Below are positions 23,201-34,605 of a stretch of DNA of 64,000 nt, piece by piece (positions within the stretch are counted from its first letter, which is position 1; each line of letters begins with the position of its first letter). The notes under the pieces were generated by a model, which saw nothing but the letters and a program-made list of their open reading frames with translations, was not told where the DNA came from and did not search any database. The stretch is from Albugo candida (Eukaryota > Oomycota > Peronosporomycetes > Albuginales): positions 62,001 through 126,000 of the forward strand of contig JBDOQK010000023.1 in assembly GCA_040437565.1 (NCBI GenBank), read 5' to 3'. Made by a program: the position numbers and the translations under genes.

Positions 23201-25682
23201 ATGTTGATGCTCTGATTGCAACACAGGACGATCACCTCTCCTTGGAAGACTGTGCTTCTATTTTCGAGCGAGCTTTGAAACGATTTTTGCCAAGAAATAT
23301 ACAGTGGACATTCCAGTTCTGCCAAACCATTGAAGAAGTCGAATCGATACCCGAACCAATGGACAGGAAGTCTGTCCAAATCCTTTTGCTGCAAAACTTG
23401 CACAAAGTAACTTCAGAACGTATCAATGTTGACGAGAGCAATTTGGGATCTTTCGAGCCTGTAGGATCGCATACTGGAACGAATGATCTACCTCATGAGA
23501 GAAGCATCCGACAAAGATCTTCTGACACGATCATTTTCGACACGTTTCCAAGCAAATTCGACAGATTCTCAGAAGAAGAAGCTGCTCTCTCACCCAGAGC
23601 TTTTCTGAGCTCCAAACTACATGAAGAATGGAAACTCTGGCTACATTCTCTCACACCTCAATCTGTCGGCTGTATGGAAACACGTAATATCGCCATCATT
23701 GGTGGTAGAAATTTATCTTCCAAAATTCATTTGATTGACACAATGATTGAAAGCTCCAAAGAGATTTACTTTGTCGGAAAAGTAGCAATAGAATTGTATT
23801 GCGCTCTATTTCTTCGACAACGGCATCTGCGCTCTGAAGAATTGATCCATGAAGCGCAACGTCGGGGAAGGAATAAGTCTGCTGAGAAGTTGCGTAGAAG
23901 AATGGAATGTGAAGAAGCACGCGATCTGGATGCAGTCTACATGATCCCCGCGGTCAATCGACTTCAGCAGAAAGCGTACTGTCGCGACACACAACTGTGG
24001 CTTCCTCGAGATTGGATTGTTGGAGAGGAACCATTACCAAGACATCCACAAACTTCATTACGCGACAGAGTTTTGATCGCTTTGGAAGACGATATTGTGA
24101 GCTCAGATGGAGAGGATATGGACGATGAGGATAGCAATGACGACGACGAAGCAAAGGAAATCAAAAAGTCTGACGATCCCGTGAAATCGCCTCCTCGTTC
24201 GTGTGCATGGGAGCCTTTTATGACCTATGAAGGCGAGACTGCTCATGTTGTTATATCATCGCGCGGTTCTAAGAGCACGAAATGGATTTCATTTGNNNNN
24301 NNNNNNNNNNNNNNNNNNNNNNNNNNNNNNNNNNNNNNNNNNNNNNNNNNNNNNNNNNNNNNNNNNNNNNNNNNNNNNNNNNNNNNNNNNNNNNNGCTTT
24401 TCTGAGCTCCAAACTACATGAAGAATGGAAACTCTGGCTACATTCTCTCACACCTCAATCTGTCGGCTGTATGGAAACACGTAATATCGCCATCATTGGT
24501 GGTAGAAATTTATCTTCCAAAATTCATTTGATTGACACAATGATTGAAAGCTCCAAAGAGATTTACTTTGTCGGAAAAGTAGCAATAGAATTGTATTGCG
24601 CTCTATTTCTTCGACAACGGCATCTGCGCTCTGAAGAATTGATCCATGAAGCGCAACGTCGGGGAAGGAATAAGTCTGCTGAGAAGTTGCGTAGAAGAAT
24701 GGAATGTGAAGAAGCACGCGATCTGGATGCAGTCTACATGATCCCCGCGGTCAATCGACTTCAGCAGAAAGCGTACTGTCGCGACACACAACTGTGGCTT
24801 CCTCGAGATTGGATTGTTGGAGAGGAACCATTACCAAGACATCCACAAACTTCATTACGCGACAGAGTTTTGATCGCTTTGGAAGACGATATTGTGAGCT
24901 CAGATGGAGAGGATATGGACGATGAGGATAGCAATGACGACGACGAAGCAAAGGAAATCAAAAAGTCTGACGATCCCGTGAAATCGCCTCCTCGTTCGTG
25001 TGCATGGGAGCCTTTTATGACCTATGAAGGCGAGACTGCTCATGTTGTTATATCATCGCGCGGTTCTAAGAGCACGAAATGGATTTCATTTGAAGACGTG
25101 ACTGAGGGCTTTCTCTGTGATCAATTTCAAGCTATAAATGAATCTCAGGCTGAAATACTCGAGCCGAAGACACAAGACGAGGAAGATGATTCCAACACAG
25201 ACAGAAGCATCGCCCCAAAAAAGAAAGTGTCTCCACCGCGATACGAATGGATCTTTAGAGCTTATGACGTTGGTCCCCAATCAATGGATTATCTCTGCAA
25301 ATATTTACAGGAATTTTGCGATACGAATGACAATTTCAATGTGTTTATAAATGGTGTGTGTGGAGTCGTCGAGTATCGAGAATTCAGTCTGGCAACTCGG
25401 CAGTTTCTCTCAGCTTGTTCCAGTCTCAAGGAGAAATACGAAACAATCAACATGTTTGTTGCCGGGCACACGACCGCCAAGTTGTTACAGTGGTTAGACA
25501 GTAAGACATCGCAATCGGAGATCCATTCTTGCATCACCATCAAGCACATCTCTCAAAATGTCTCGCCGCATTCATCTATCTCAGGCAATACAATCGGAGC
25601 AGCCACGATCATGAAACAGATTCTTTCAGGACGCACCAATCATATGATCACGAGTCTCCGAAATCTCCATGAAGCAAGTTGA
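20221..25682 (+). CDS. MYCBPAP-like protein fused to a PGK-like domain
   Basis: Exon 1 is 20,221-21,215; a 51-bp intron follows; exon 2 runs 21,267-25,682 through the gap at 24,296-24,395. The 697 bp before and after the gap are identical; counted once they give a continuous frame of 1,537 residues. The N-terminal third resembles MYCBP-associated protein (GLWCPIRERTTLGPSVRRP and a following Ig/ASH-like part ending in a LTLDPPL segment). The C-terminal half reads as a phosphoglycerate kinase fold: EILFENV, AIIGGRNLSSKIHLIDTMI (PGK: ILGGAKVxDKIxLI), YDVGPQ, and an end resembling the PGK nucleotide loop (NTIGAATIMKQILSG). Key PGK catalytic Gly/Arg/Lys positions look altered, so catalysis is doubtful. 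MYCBPAP proteins are ciliary, so a zoospore flagellum role is likely. Confidence 0.75.
24296..24395. other. Assembly gap (100 N) with 697-bp overlap
   Basis: Positions 23,599-24,295 recur exactly at 24,396-25,092. The frame of the surrounding gene is restored when the repeat is counted once. Confidence 0.9.
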
Positions 25683-25957
25683 TCGACGTGGCTATGGACA
25701 AACTGACGTTCAAATAGATAAGACACCTTGATACTCATTCTATATAGCTCTGACGTACGCTTGCCATGCCCAGATGCTCCCAATATACCATGGGCACTTA
25801 TGATTGCATCAGAGCATGTATATCGCTAGCTCGTGCATGAGAACGCGTCAAGTATCAACAGTACGCGTGATTATTTCATTATCGGATAAACGTCTCCTTC
25901 CAGCGGATCAATTCCTTATAACACAAGAAAGCTTCCCAATGAAGCGAAAATCCAAGA

Positions 25958-28900
25958 TCAGCGTTGCCACGACATTCTTGATTGTGGGCTGAGCGAAATA
26001 GTGCTCGGCTGTTTCTGTTTTGTCGATCGTTTTTTCACTTTGGCATTATTTCTGAGCTTCAAAAGAGATGCACTGACAGACGAAGGAAGGCGTTCAAAGA
26101 CTTTATGGCTCACGAGATTGACGTAATACAATCGTCCCGTCTATGAACGATACAATTAGTAAAATGACAACATTCTTCACATCGGAAACAAGACCTTTGG
26201 ATCTGTACGACGTTCCCATTCTACCGGCAACGCTCCTACCATCGACTTGGTAGTATGGCCAACCTTTCCACCTCCATTGCAGTTATGTGAGCTCACTTGC
26301 GGTTCTTGATTCTGCTCCAAGCTGTCTTCCGTACTTTGACTGGACATTTCATCGTACGATCGAGCTGGATGGATCCAAGATGTGACTTTATGTTTGGTGT
26401 CATAAAAGTATACACGACCGGTTTTCCCTTGCGTTTTGCGAACCCATCCTTTCGGTAGAGTCTCCTGCTTATCATGTACGTTCTCTGGTTGCACGGAATT
26501 ATGATTTGCAAGCTTGGATTTCATCTTTCTTTGTAACTTGTGGGTCGTAGCATTCGAAGCCATCTTGTGGTACTTTGTCAATGCGAGTTCCGAATCAGAG
26601 AATGGACCAGAGACAAATGCTTGACCAATGTGATTCAAAGCCGATGTCGAATGTGTCGAAATCAATAATGGATCTCTTCTCTCAGTATTCGATTCACGAC
26701 TGGTAACCCAACGCGACTGACTGTCTATAGAAGGAGTGTGAGTGCTGTCATTGCTCTGACGCTCTTGCTCATCTTCTGAGGAATCGTCATCCAACTTTTG
26801 AGCACGAGTGTCAGAAACGAGCCTCTCCATACTGTGGTCTTGTACGTGGATGACCTCAAGATCAGGATCTTCCTCCGATAATTGCAAATCCTCGCCTTTA
26901 CTCGTCGCTACATCGACACCCTCATCGACGTCGACGCTTTCAGGCTGACATTCGTCCTTGTCGTTGTCATCACCATCCACAATCGAATTCGGAGCCTGCT
27001 TTATCTCAGCGTCATGCGATAGCTCTGAAGCTCGTGCTGAAATCAAGCCAATGTTTGGTCCTTCCGTCGATGAATTGTCGCCAACCTTCAGCATACATCC
27101 AACTTCCTTCTGGATGAGACGCCGTAAATGCACCAAATCGCATTTTTCCTGCTCAAAATCAAAATCAAGTCTCTCATTGATGTCGTATCGCGGTGGTTCG
27201 CCCAACTGCTGCCGGATCTTGCGAAAGTATGGGTGTTGCAATGCTTCATGCGCGGTGATCCGCCGTCGAGGATTCACACAAAGCAGCCGTCGCAATAAAC
27301 TCAAAGCCTCTGAAGACGCTCGACCTCGAAATGTTTTGGCGAATGCGTCGGATGCACAGGCCGGAAGACTATGCAGAAACTTGAGCGCATCACCTTCGAC
27401 ATTGTACCCGAGCTTCTCTCGACTTGGAACCGGAATCAGTGCAAATACTCGCGTCAATTGATCAATGAAATCCTTCCCGGGGAAAAGAGGTTTTCTCAAA
27501 ATTATTTCTGCAAAGATACAACCGATCGACCACATGTCAATTGTGGCGTCATAGCATCCATTTGGAGCGAGCATTATCTCTGGAGGACGATACCATCGCG
27601 TGATCACATATTCGGTCATCATATGCTGTGTCTTGGCGGGCTTTTCAGCTTCTTTGTGAAGATCCTTTGGTACTTTGGGAATGATGCGTGAGAGCCCGAA
27701 GTCGGTGATTTTCACACTGCAATTTTTGCTGATAAGCACGTTTCCAGGCTTTAGATCCCGATGAAGCACTCCGTTCTCATGCAAAACTTGAGCCCCACAC
27801 AGAATTTGATATATGATCGCCCTATTGAACATACCAATCAGCCTGTCAAGCGGTTGCAAGCTACGGTATACGCACGCGATGTGGGCTTCTTCCAGCTTTG
27901 TTTGGCTTTGTATGAGTCGATGAAGATCCGTGTCAACCATCTCCATCATCATATAAAGCTCATCTTTGGCAAGACACGTGCTTAGATTCTGCAAACAAAC
28001 AATCTACAAATTGTATGTGAGCGTGTGAAGCGCTTGAAAGACGGCTACTTGCATTCGGATGTTTGCCAAAGTACCGCATCAGACGAATCTCACGCAATGT
28101 GTGTTTGGCATCCCATTCATCACCCGCCATCGGTGTGAGCTTTTTGATGGCAACCTTTTCATTCGTGAGAACATCGATGGCACCACTACACAGCGAACAT
28201 GTCAGCAAACCTCTTCCCGAATGAATTCATTCCCAGTACCACACGACGCCGTACGATCCTTCACCGAGCACTTGTGTTGGCTTATAATTGGAAGAGACAT
28301 TGAAATGACACGCTTTGATAGTGAATCCTTCTCCGACTTTGCAGTCATTCTGTTGAATTGCATCATCAGCTGAAACAGAACTCTGAGTTGTTGAAAGCGA
28401 AGCTCTTGGAAGCAATGCTGGAGTAGCCAAACCGGCATCTCTTGTGAGAGAATCAGATGCTGGATTTTGATTCTTAAACGCCCAAACTTCATCGCAAATG
28501 TATCGCCGAAGAGTCGACAGTGGCAACGAACCTTGATCGAATGAGAAATCAATGGAATGAGACAGCTTTAATGGCGGAATATCTCCCCATTCCTCGACCA
28601 CTCCTTGGAAGAACGGATGAGCCAATGCTTCCTGCACGGAAAATCGTTTCTTTGGATTGAATTGAAGCAAATTTTGGATCAAATCCAAAGCGTGTGGCGT
28701 TGTATTTACACAAACATCGGCTAATCCATTCGAAGACGCATTGGGAAGTGTCGCCAGAAATCTCGCAGCATCTTTATCAATATCGTATCCACGCTCGCCT
28801 TCGTTCGGGATGGGAACCACTCGAAAAATACGCGCCAATTGATCCATGAAATCATTTCCCGGGAACAATGGCTTACGCGTAAGCAGTTCACCGAAAATGC

Positions 28901-29616
28901 ATCCCGCAGACCACATGTCAATTGCTCCATTATAGCATCCATTCGGCGCCAACATGAGCTCTGGGGGCCTGTACCATCGAGTGATAACGTACTCCGTCAT
29001 AGGAGTCGCATTCGACGGATTCGCATGTTGTTTTGGTATCATTCGCGCAAGTCCAAAATCAGTAATTTTCAGCTCGCAATCCTTATTCAATAATATATTT
29101 CCAGGCTTGAGATCGCGATGAAGCACTCCATTCTCATGAAGCGCTTGGATGCCACACAGTAATTGGAACATGATGACGCGTACATGTCCATCCGACAACG
29201 GACACGAGCTCTGTATCAGACGATGGAGATCCGTGTCTGCCAACTCCATCATCATGTACAGCTCATCCTTGTCCTCGCACATGTCGAGATCCACCAGAGA
29301 TATCACCTGCAGCAAGCATTAATGGACGATACCGAACGATTCTCCAAATTACATTCTCATGAGCGCCAAGACAACGCATCAGACGAATCTCACGCAATGT
29401 GTGTGTGGCATCCCATTCATCTCCGGCCATGGGAGTGATTTTCTTAATGGCGAGCTTCTCTTTTGTATGGATATTCGTCACAGCACAAACGACTCCGTAA
29501 GATCCTTTCCCAATCGCTCGAATGGGTTTATACTTTGCATCGACATGGAACACACATCCGTTGATAGTAAACCCTTTGTCATGCACTACAGGCATTGCTG
29601 AACGCTCTTTCGACAT
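25958..29616 (-). CDS. Double MAP kinase with two C-terminal WW domains
   Basis: Six exons (29,353-29,616; 28,240-29,306; 28,053-28,185; 27,876-28,003; 26,195-27,821; 25,958-26,140) encode 1,133 residues. Kinase 1 has IGKGSYGVV (35-43), AIKK, HRD (151), DFG (171) and a TEY activation motif (192-194). Kinase 2 has GEGSYGVV (436-443), AIKK, HRD (551), DFG (571) and TEY (600-602). Both look catalytically complete and belong to the MAPK/CMGC family. One exon, 28,240-29,306, carries the body of kinase 1, the linker and the glycine loop of kinase 2 in a single frame, so the fusion does not depend on splice prediction. After an acidic Ser-rich linker come WW1 (about 986-1,016, LPKGWVRK...TSWIHP) and WW2 (from about 1,062, LPVEWERR...RLYYVN). 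WW domains bind Pro-rich or phospho-Ser-Pro ligands, possibly recruiting substrates. The third intron uses a GC donor. Confidence 0.9.
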
Positions 29617-29842
29617 GAATCAGCGTGTGATACAATGCAGTTGGTGTACAAAGAATGGAAATGAATGCTCCGACGAAATTGCAGTTTCAGGAGCTTTATA
29701 TATATATCATCTCTGCTTATTGGATGCGCGTCAAAGCAGAAACCGGCACGGAGCAGTTTTAGAAATTGACAGAAAACGCTCATTATGACGTTCGAGCGCT
29801 TCTGTTGTCATTCCAGCGGCCCAATCATTAGAGCGATCACTG
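29617..29842. promoter_or_regulatory. Divergent promoter region, double MAPK / TPT1
   Basis: These 226 bp separate two divergent start codons and include a (TA)n stretch at 29,698-29,706 and 'gtcattccagcggcccaat' at 29,808, which partly fits the Inr+FPR pattern for the right-hand gene. Confidence 0.4.
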
Positions 29843-30457
29843 ATGGCCAACGATGTGCGTCTGTCAAAGAAACTATCGTACGCACTCCGTCATGGAGCAT
29901 TGAGCCTGCGACTCGACATGGCGGCTGACGGGTATGTGGATGCGTCACAATTGTTGGCAAAGAGCATGTTTGCGTCGTACACGATCTCCGATATCGAGCG
30001 CGTGGTGGAAACGAATGAGAAGAAGCGATTTGAAATGAGATGTGATGGAGAACTCAAATTAATTCGAGCGACTCAAGGTCACTCCCTCAAACAAGTTAAT
30101 GATGAGGATCTACTGACACTTATACGAAATGCCGATGAGATGAAAGATTGCATTCACGGCACTTTGGAGCGGAATTGGACACACATTAAAAGGTTGGGAC
30201 TGGCGAGCATGAAGCGGAATCATATTCACTTTACGACGCAAGAAATTGGCGAGAATGTCATTAGTGGTATGAGGAAGAATTGTGAGGTTATGATTCACAT
30301 TGATTTCAGACGCGCGATGAACGATGGGATCAAATTCTATCGGTCGAGCAACAATGTCATTTTGACGCGCGGAATCAACGACTCGGGAACGCTTCCGAGT
30401 GAGTACGTCGCGCATGTTACGAGAATTCGCGATGGCGCAATTATTTATCGCCGGTAA
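29843..30457 (+). CDS. TPT1: tRNA 2'-phosphotransferase
   Basis: A single exon encodes 204 residues, the usual size of Tpt1/KptA enzymes. It opens with the family signature LSKKLSYALRHG. It continues with the C-terminal ADP-ribosyltransferase-like lobe: RATQGHS, HGTLERNWTHIKRLGL and SSNNVILTRG. The conserved Arg-His-Arg-Arg catalytic set (R and H in YALRHG and TQGHS, later Arg residues) is visible. The enzyme removes the 2'-phosphate left at the tRNA splice junction, using NAD+. The start was taken as the first ATG, preceding MANDVRLSKK. It diverges from the double MAPK gene. Confidence 0.95.
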   Translation: MANDVRLSKKLSYALRHGALSLRLDMAADGYVDASQLLAKSMFASYTISDIERVVETNEKKRFEMRCDGELKLIRATQGHSLKQVNDEDLLTLIRNADEMKDCIHGTLERNWTHIKRLGLASMKRNHIHFTTQEIGENVISGMRKNCEVMIHIDFRRAMNDGIKFYRSSNNVILTRGINDSGTLPSEYVAHVTRIRDGAIIYRR

Positions 30458-30788
30458 TGGATTGAGGGTAGTGAGGGAAGAATCAGAACAATTTTGAGTG
30501 AAAGAGTGACGTGTATTGAGTACTTGAGGAAGTAATTGTATTGAGTGAAACTCAGCGTTCCGATTCGAATCATTACGGAATCCGACTTGCTATTGCAAAT
30601 TGACAGAATCGTTCATCCGAACGAGACCAAAAAATGGTACATCATCGTTTCTAAGAGCAAATTGAATTGTGATGAGGAAATTGAATGGAGCGCAAGGCTT
30701 TCGTTGGATTGGATCAGAGATTGTGTGGCGTACCACATAACGTTAGGATACCGAGATAGGTTAAGGAAGGGATCGGTAATGCTTTCGA

Positions 30789-31464
30789 CATTGAANNNNN
30801 NNNNNNNNNNNNNNNNNNNNNNNNNNNNNNNNNNNNNNNNNNNNNNNNNNNNNNNNNNNNNNNNNNNNNNNNNNNNNNNNNNNNNNNNNNNNNNNGGTTA
30901 AGGAAGGGATCGGTAATGCTTTCGACATTGAAAGAACACTCACAACGACTGCTCGATAACAATTTCGAAGCCGTCGATAATGCGGAAGCACAACCACAAG
31001 AAAACGTCACATCTTCATGGTGTAAGAGTCTCACGTACCAGGAGCGAATATTGGGTGGGGCCATTTGCCTTCTATTAGGATTCTTATTGTCACTTGGTTC
31101 CACGATTCGTTTAGCGCGCCTTGCACACGGTCATCCAGGTCCTTTTGCTGTGGCTTACACATTCGGAAACTGCTTATCATTATCATCGTCATGCTTCTTT
31201 GTTGGTCCATCGAAACAGCTCGAAACAATGATGCGGCCAAAACGACGCGTCTCGGCAATGCTTTACCTCTTCTTTATAGGTCTTACCCTAGTGTTATGTT
31301 TCGCACACCATATATACCATCGTATACTGTGGGTCCTACTTTCGGTTCTGTGCCAATTTTTGGCGCTCATATGGTACTGCTTGTCATATGTTCCTTACGG
31401 CCGCAGCATCGCGTTAGGATGCTGTCGAAGAATCTTTTTGGGTACTACAGATGACGAAGTATGA
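30789..31464 (+). CDS. SFT2: SFT2-family vesicle transport membrane protein
   Basis: The 182-residue frame starts at the ATG at 30,916. The same ATG also occurs at 30,789, just before the gap, because 37 bp (30,759-30,795 = 30,896-30,932) are repeated. The N-terminal 45 residues are hydrophilic. The motif SLTYQERILGGAICLLLG begins the SFT2/Got1-like domain, and four hydrophobic spans follow, with FAVAYTFGNCLSL and a GP.KQL loop typical of SFT2D proteins. These proteins act in retrograde traffic from endosome to Golgi. The ORF extends upstream to 30,545 but contains no other ATG and is bounded by a stop, so that part is taken as 5' UTR. Confidence 0.88.
30796..30895. other. Assembly gap (100 N) with 37-bp overlap
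   Basis: Positions 30,759-30,795 equal 30,896-30,932. The gap falls at the SFT2 start codon. Confidence 0.85.
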
Positions 31465-31634
31465 GCACAGTTCAATGACACACTCAAATGTACCAATGAC
31501 CCGTCCCTATGTGATGTGTTACCGGATTAGCCACACTATAGGGGACCTGGAACGATTAGTAAACTTTCATTCCGAAGGCTCAATTTTAATGTTTTATTAT
31601 ACGTTATATAATTCACGAAATTTCAAAACTCATT

Positions 31635-32270
31635 TTATCCAATGCTTCTACGAGAAAGCCCACGATCTGTCCAATCCAATGATTCCGTTTCCGACAAAAG
31701 CGATTTACTGATCCCCATAAATTTGCTTCGATCTCGTGCGCGAATTTCGTGTTGCGTGGGAGTAACTTTCTTCAAATCATACTGCCGATCTTGTGCTGTG
31801 TTTGATACAAAGTCCAAGTACGCACGGCTGTAGGAAGCGGACGGGTTTTGCTCAATAGTATACAGTATCTTTTCAATCGCAAGTTGTTTTTTCTCAATTG
31901 CTTGTGGCGATTCGCCCCAAAAGAAATTGCGTAATGTGTTCTCGCGCGGTAAAACCGGTAGCGTACCACGCATAACAGACCCCACGGCGCTGTGTAAGAG
32001 CTCAAACTCATGAAACGAGCGATATATTGTGTACACGTTACATATCGTGATATTTCGCGTTTTCTCGTTTTCTATGGAATGTATTTCATGATGAGGAAAC
32101 GTTTGAGTGTCACCATGGTAGTTTTTCATGAGCGCTGGACTGAACATGTCGTCCATCCTACGTATTGTGCATTTGACTTCAATGATAAAATCTAGCGCTC
32201 CTTTGCGATGATTTTGTACGGCACCATGCACTCGGAATGAATGTAAGCGTTGAAAGCTTTCGTACGGCAT
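31635..32270 (-). CDS. PX-domain protein
   Basis: A frame of 211 residues starts at the ATG at 32,270. Residues about 10-175 fit a phox-homology (PX) domain: an early beta region with FIIEVKC, the phosphoinositide-binding YTIYRSFHEFELL (Arg in R-S-F-H-E-F), a Pro-rich LPVLPRENTLRNFFWG loop, and a final helix ending in SRAYLDFV. PX domains bind PI3P or related lipids on endosomal membranes. The protein has little beyond the domain, like small sorting nexins. It converges with SFT2. A further upstream exon is possible, since the frame remains open for 10 codons before the ATG. Confidence 0.78.
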   Translation of the reverse strand: MPYESFQRLHSFRVHGAVQNHRKGALDFIIEVKCTIRRMDDMFSPALMKNYHGDTQTFPHHEIHSIENEKTRNITICNVYTIYRSFHEFELLHSAVGSVMRGTLPVLPRENTLRNFFWGESPQAIEKKQLAIEKILYTIEQNPSASYSRAYLDFVSNTAQDRQYDLKKVTPTQHEIRARDRSKFMGISKSLLSETESLDWTDRGLSRRSIG

Positions 32271-32568
32271 CTCCTCGCCCAGAGAGCTGATTGGTTGCAA
32301 TTTGGCTGCCCTGAAAAACTTGTCCAGACTGTAGTTGTCCCGTTTTTAAGCTTCCATACCCTCCCCTGCTTCTGTCCTTTCCTACACAGATCATTACCGG
32401 ATTCGGTACTTAACCGCGTTGAATACTGGTAGAATTGAAGTGTACAAACGATTCTGATACTGATGTTGACCACATTGTTGGCTGTTCATGCTCGTAGCGA
32501 TTTATACAAATGACATACATTTCGTGTCACCGACTCCGTTTCTGTGGAAAATACTGGATCAAACCGAA
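32271..32568. other. Intergenic, nothing recognised
   Basis: There are only short frames in shifting phase and no convincing signal. Confidence 0.35.
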
Positions 32569-33002
32569 GTAGTGGAATGCATATCGACCGATAAGCGCAG
32601 CCACTCTGTCGAGATTAATCCATGATGCAAATATGCCGTTCGAGATTGCGTTGTTGCCGATTGACGCGTCGGTGAGTTAGCTACTTGTCGCTTATCGGTC
32701 TTAAGAGATTTTGGGTCGAAAATAGAAAGTCTCCTTGAAGTTGCTTAAGCTGTACCACTGTATCACATTCTTGTTGCGGTCGTGTGTACCATAGTTGCCC
32801 GGGCTGAATGATTGTGTAACACTGTCAAATATGATATCGATACGATTGCCTGAAGGTCCAACTCTTTTTCAGCTTCTAAATGATCTGATGTCCTAATCGA
32901 CTCTTCTTCAAACTGCGAATGTCCTAACCCTTTCGGACGGACAGTTGGGATAAAAAATAACTCCCTTATTTCTCGTAAAATACAGCTCAAGATCGCTTTC
33001 AT
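32569..33002 (-). CDS. Possible unresolved gene with coding-like segments
   Basis: The ATG at 33,002 opens a frame (MKAILSCILREIRELFF...) that reads sensibly to about 32,845. A second coding-like run at about 32,740-32,569 is rich in Ser, Thr and Arg and ends in a stop. A consistent pair of splice sites joining them was not found, so the structure is uncertain. The start codon lies 102 bp from that of the glucokinase gene in divergent arrangement, a spacing seen elsewhere in the window. The product is unrecognised; it may be non-coding. Confidence 0.3.
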
Positions 33003-33104
33003 GTTTTAAACACTGTTTGTTTTCATTTTCCATACATTTAAAGACGATGTGTTTTTTTTAAGTTTTGCTTGTATTTCACAATCTGAATATAATACATTAG
33101 GAAA

Positions 33105-34605
33105 ATGCGTCGACCAACAACGTTAGCATCAGCGCGGTACCTTCGCGAGTCTATTCATGGAACTGTGCTTTAGTTGCTACCTCTAATCATTGATAGCGGA
33201 GACTTGATCATATCTGGCGATTGCGGAGGCACAAACACTCGACTTTCTATTTGGATCGTGCCTCACAACGCACATAAGTTTAAAGGTCGTGACTCTGATA
33301 AACTTTATATCCTTTGGCCGCTCATATTTCTATGAAGGAAACATTGCCCCTGGAGAGATTCTTTTTGCGAAAAAATATATCAATGAGAATCATTCCAGTT
33401 TCGCTGAAGTCGCGCATCTCTTCCTAAAAGAAGCAAATTTGGGCGATGAAGTACCTGTGGCGTGTGTGCTAGCTTGTGCGGGTCCGATCATGAACAATAC
33501 AGTCGAGTAAACTGCTCTTGTCTACCTCCACGTTGTCATTCACTCTAACACCTTATCTCTTAGATTCACGAATATCGAGTTTGGATGGCGCATCAATGGG
33601 AACGCTCTCGAGCGCGAGCTTGGAATCAAAACAGTCAAATTGATAAATGATTTTGCTGCGATGGGATATGGTCTCCTGACATTGAAGCCTCATGAATATA
33701 TCATTCTGAACGACGTAGAGCGCGAAGAAGGTGCTCCTATTGCAACCATTGGCGCTGGAACTGGATTGGGACAATGTTATCTGACTGCCGGAAACGATGG
33801 AAAGTATTCTTGTTTCGCTTGTGAAGGTGGCCACACGGATTACGCGCCCATCGATGAGATAGAGACCGAGTGCTACGAGCACATGAAGAAGAAGGTACAC
33901 TGTATACTTCTGATGGGCTACTCCTTACCGTTTTATATAGCTGGGTTGCCATAAACGGTTATCTGTGGAACGTATTGTAAGCGGTCCGGGTCTAGCCAGT
34001 GTTTACGAATTCCTTACCAAGAAGTTTCCGGAGAAAGTGAGTCCTGTGGTCCAGCAAGAGTTTGAAAAGGAAATTGCATTACAAGGAAAAGTAGTGGGAA
34101 TGCATGCGAAAACAGATGAACTTTGCAAGAATGCGATGGAGATATTTGTCGGGTACGTGCGTTGTGCGTTTCCCATACAAAAGCGATTTGGTTCACGTAT
34201 CGCTGTAATTCACGCAGCGCATACGGGCGAGAGGCTGGAAATGCAATTTTAAAGTACTTGCCACGTGGCGGATTTTATATTACGGGTGGACTTGCACCGA
34301 AAAATTTGGATTTTTTCACTCAGAGCGATATTTTCCTAAATGCGGTTTTTGACAAGGGACGGGTGAGTGATGCGGTCAAGTCCGTTCCGATTTATTTGGT
34401 TTTGACCGAAGATATTGGTGAACGTGGCGCCCACTATTATGCGTATGCGCTATTGCAGAATTACAAATGTAAGCATCTTTTGCATGCGAAACCGCTATGT
34501 TCGGCGTTAAATCCGGAGACGGAGGCAAAACTACTTTTGTATGGCGCGGCAGTGTCACTTTGCGCTGCAGTTGGGTGCTGCGCGCTTCTATTGCGAAAAA
34601 GATGA
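33105..34605 (+). CDS. Bacterial-type glucokinase with C-terminal membrane anchor
   Basis: Six exons (33,105-33,136; 33,197-33,285; 33,338-33,506; 33,564-33,894; 33,941-34,152; 34,218-34,605; introns 46-65 bp, all phases closing) encode 406 residues. Family motifs are clear: ISGDCGGTNTRLSI (phosphate loop), LACAGPI, KLINDFAAMGYG (catalytic Asp), IGAGTGLGQCYL, CEGGHTDYAP, VERIVSGPGL and FYITGGLAPKN. This is the Glk (ROK-related, bacterial) glucokinase rather than a hexokinase. It phosphorylates glucose with ATP at the entry of glycolysis. The final 25 residues are a hydrophobic segment ending in LLLRKR, which predicts a tail anchor facing the cytosol. The 3' 288 bp are repeated after the gap. 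Confidence 0.93.

Noticed and set aside
30545-30788. N-terminal extension of SFT2 or a separate small gene
   Set aside because: The frame begins right after a stop, has no ATG before the SFT2 start and does not resemble the SFT2 N-terminus.
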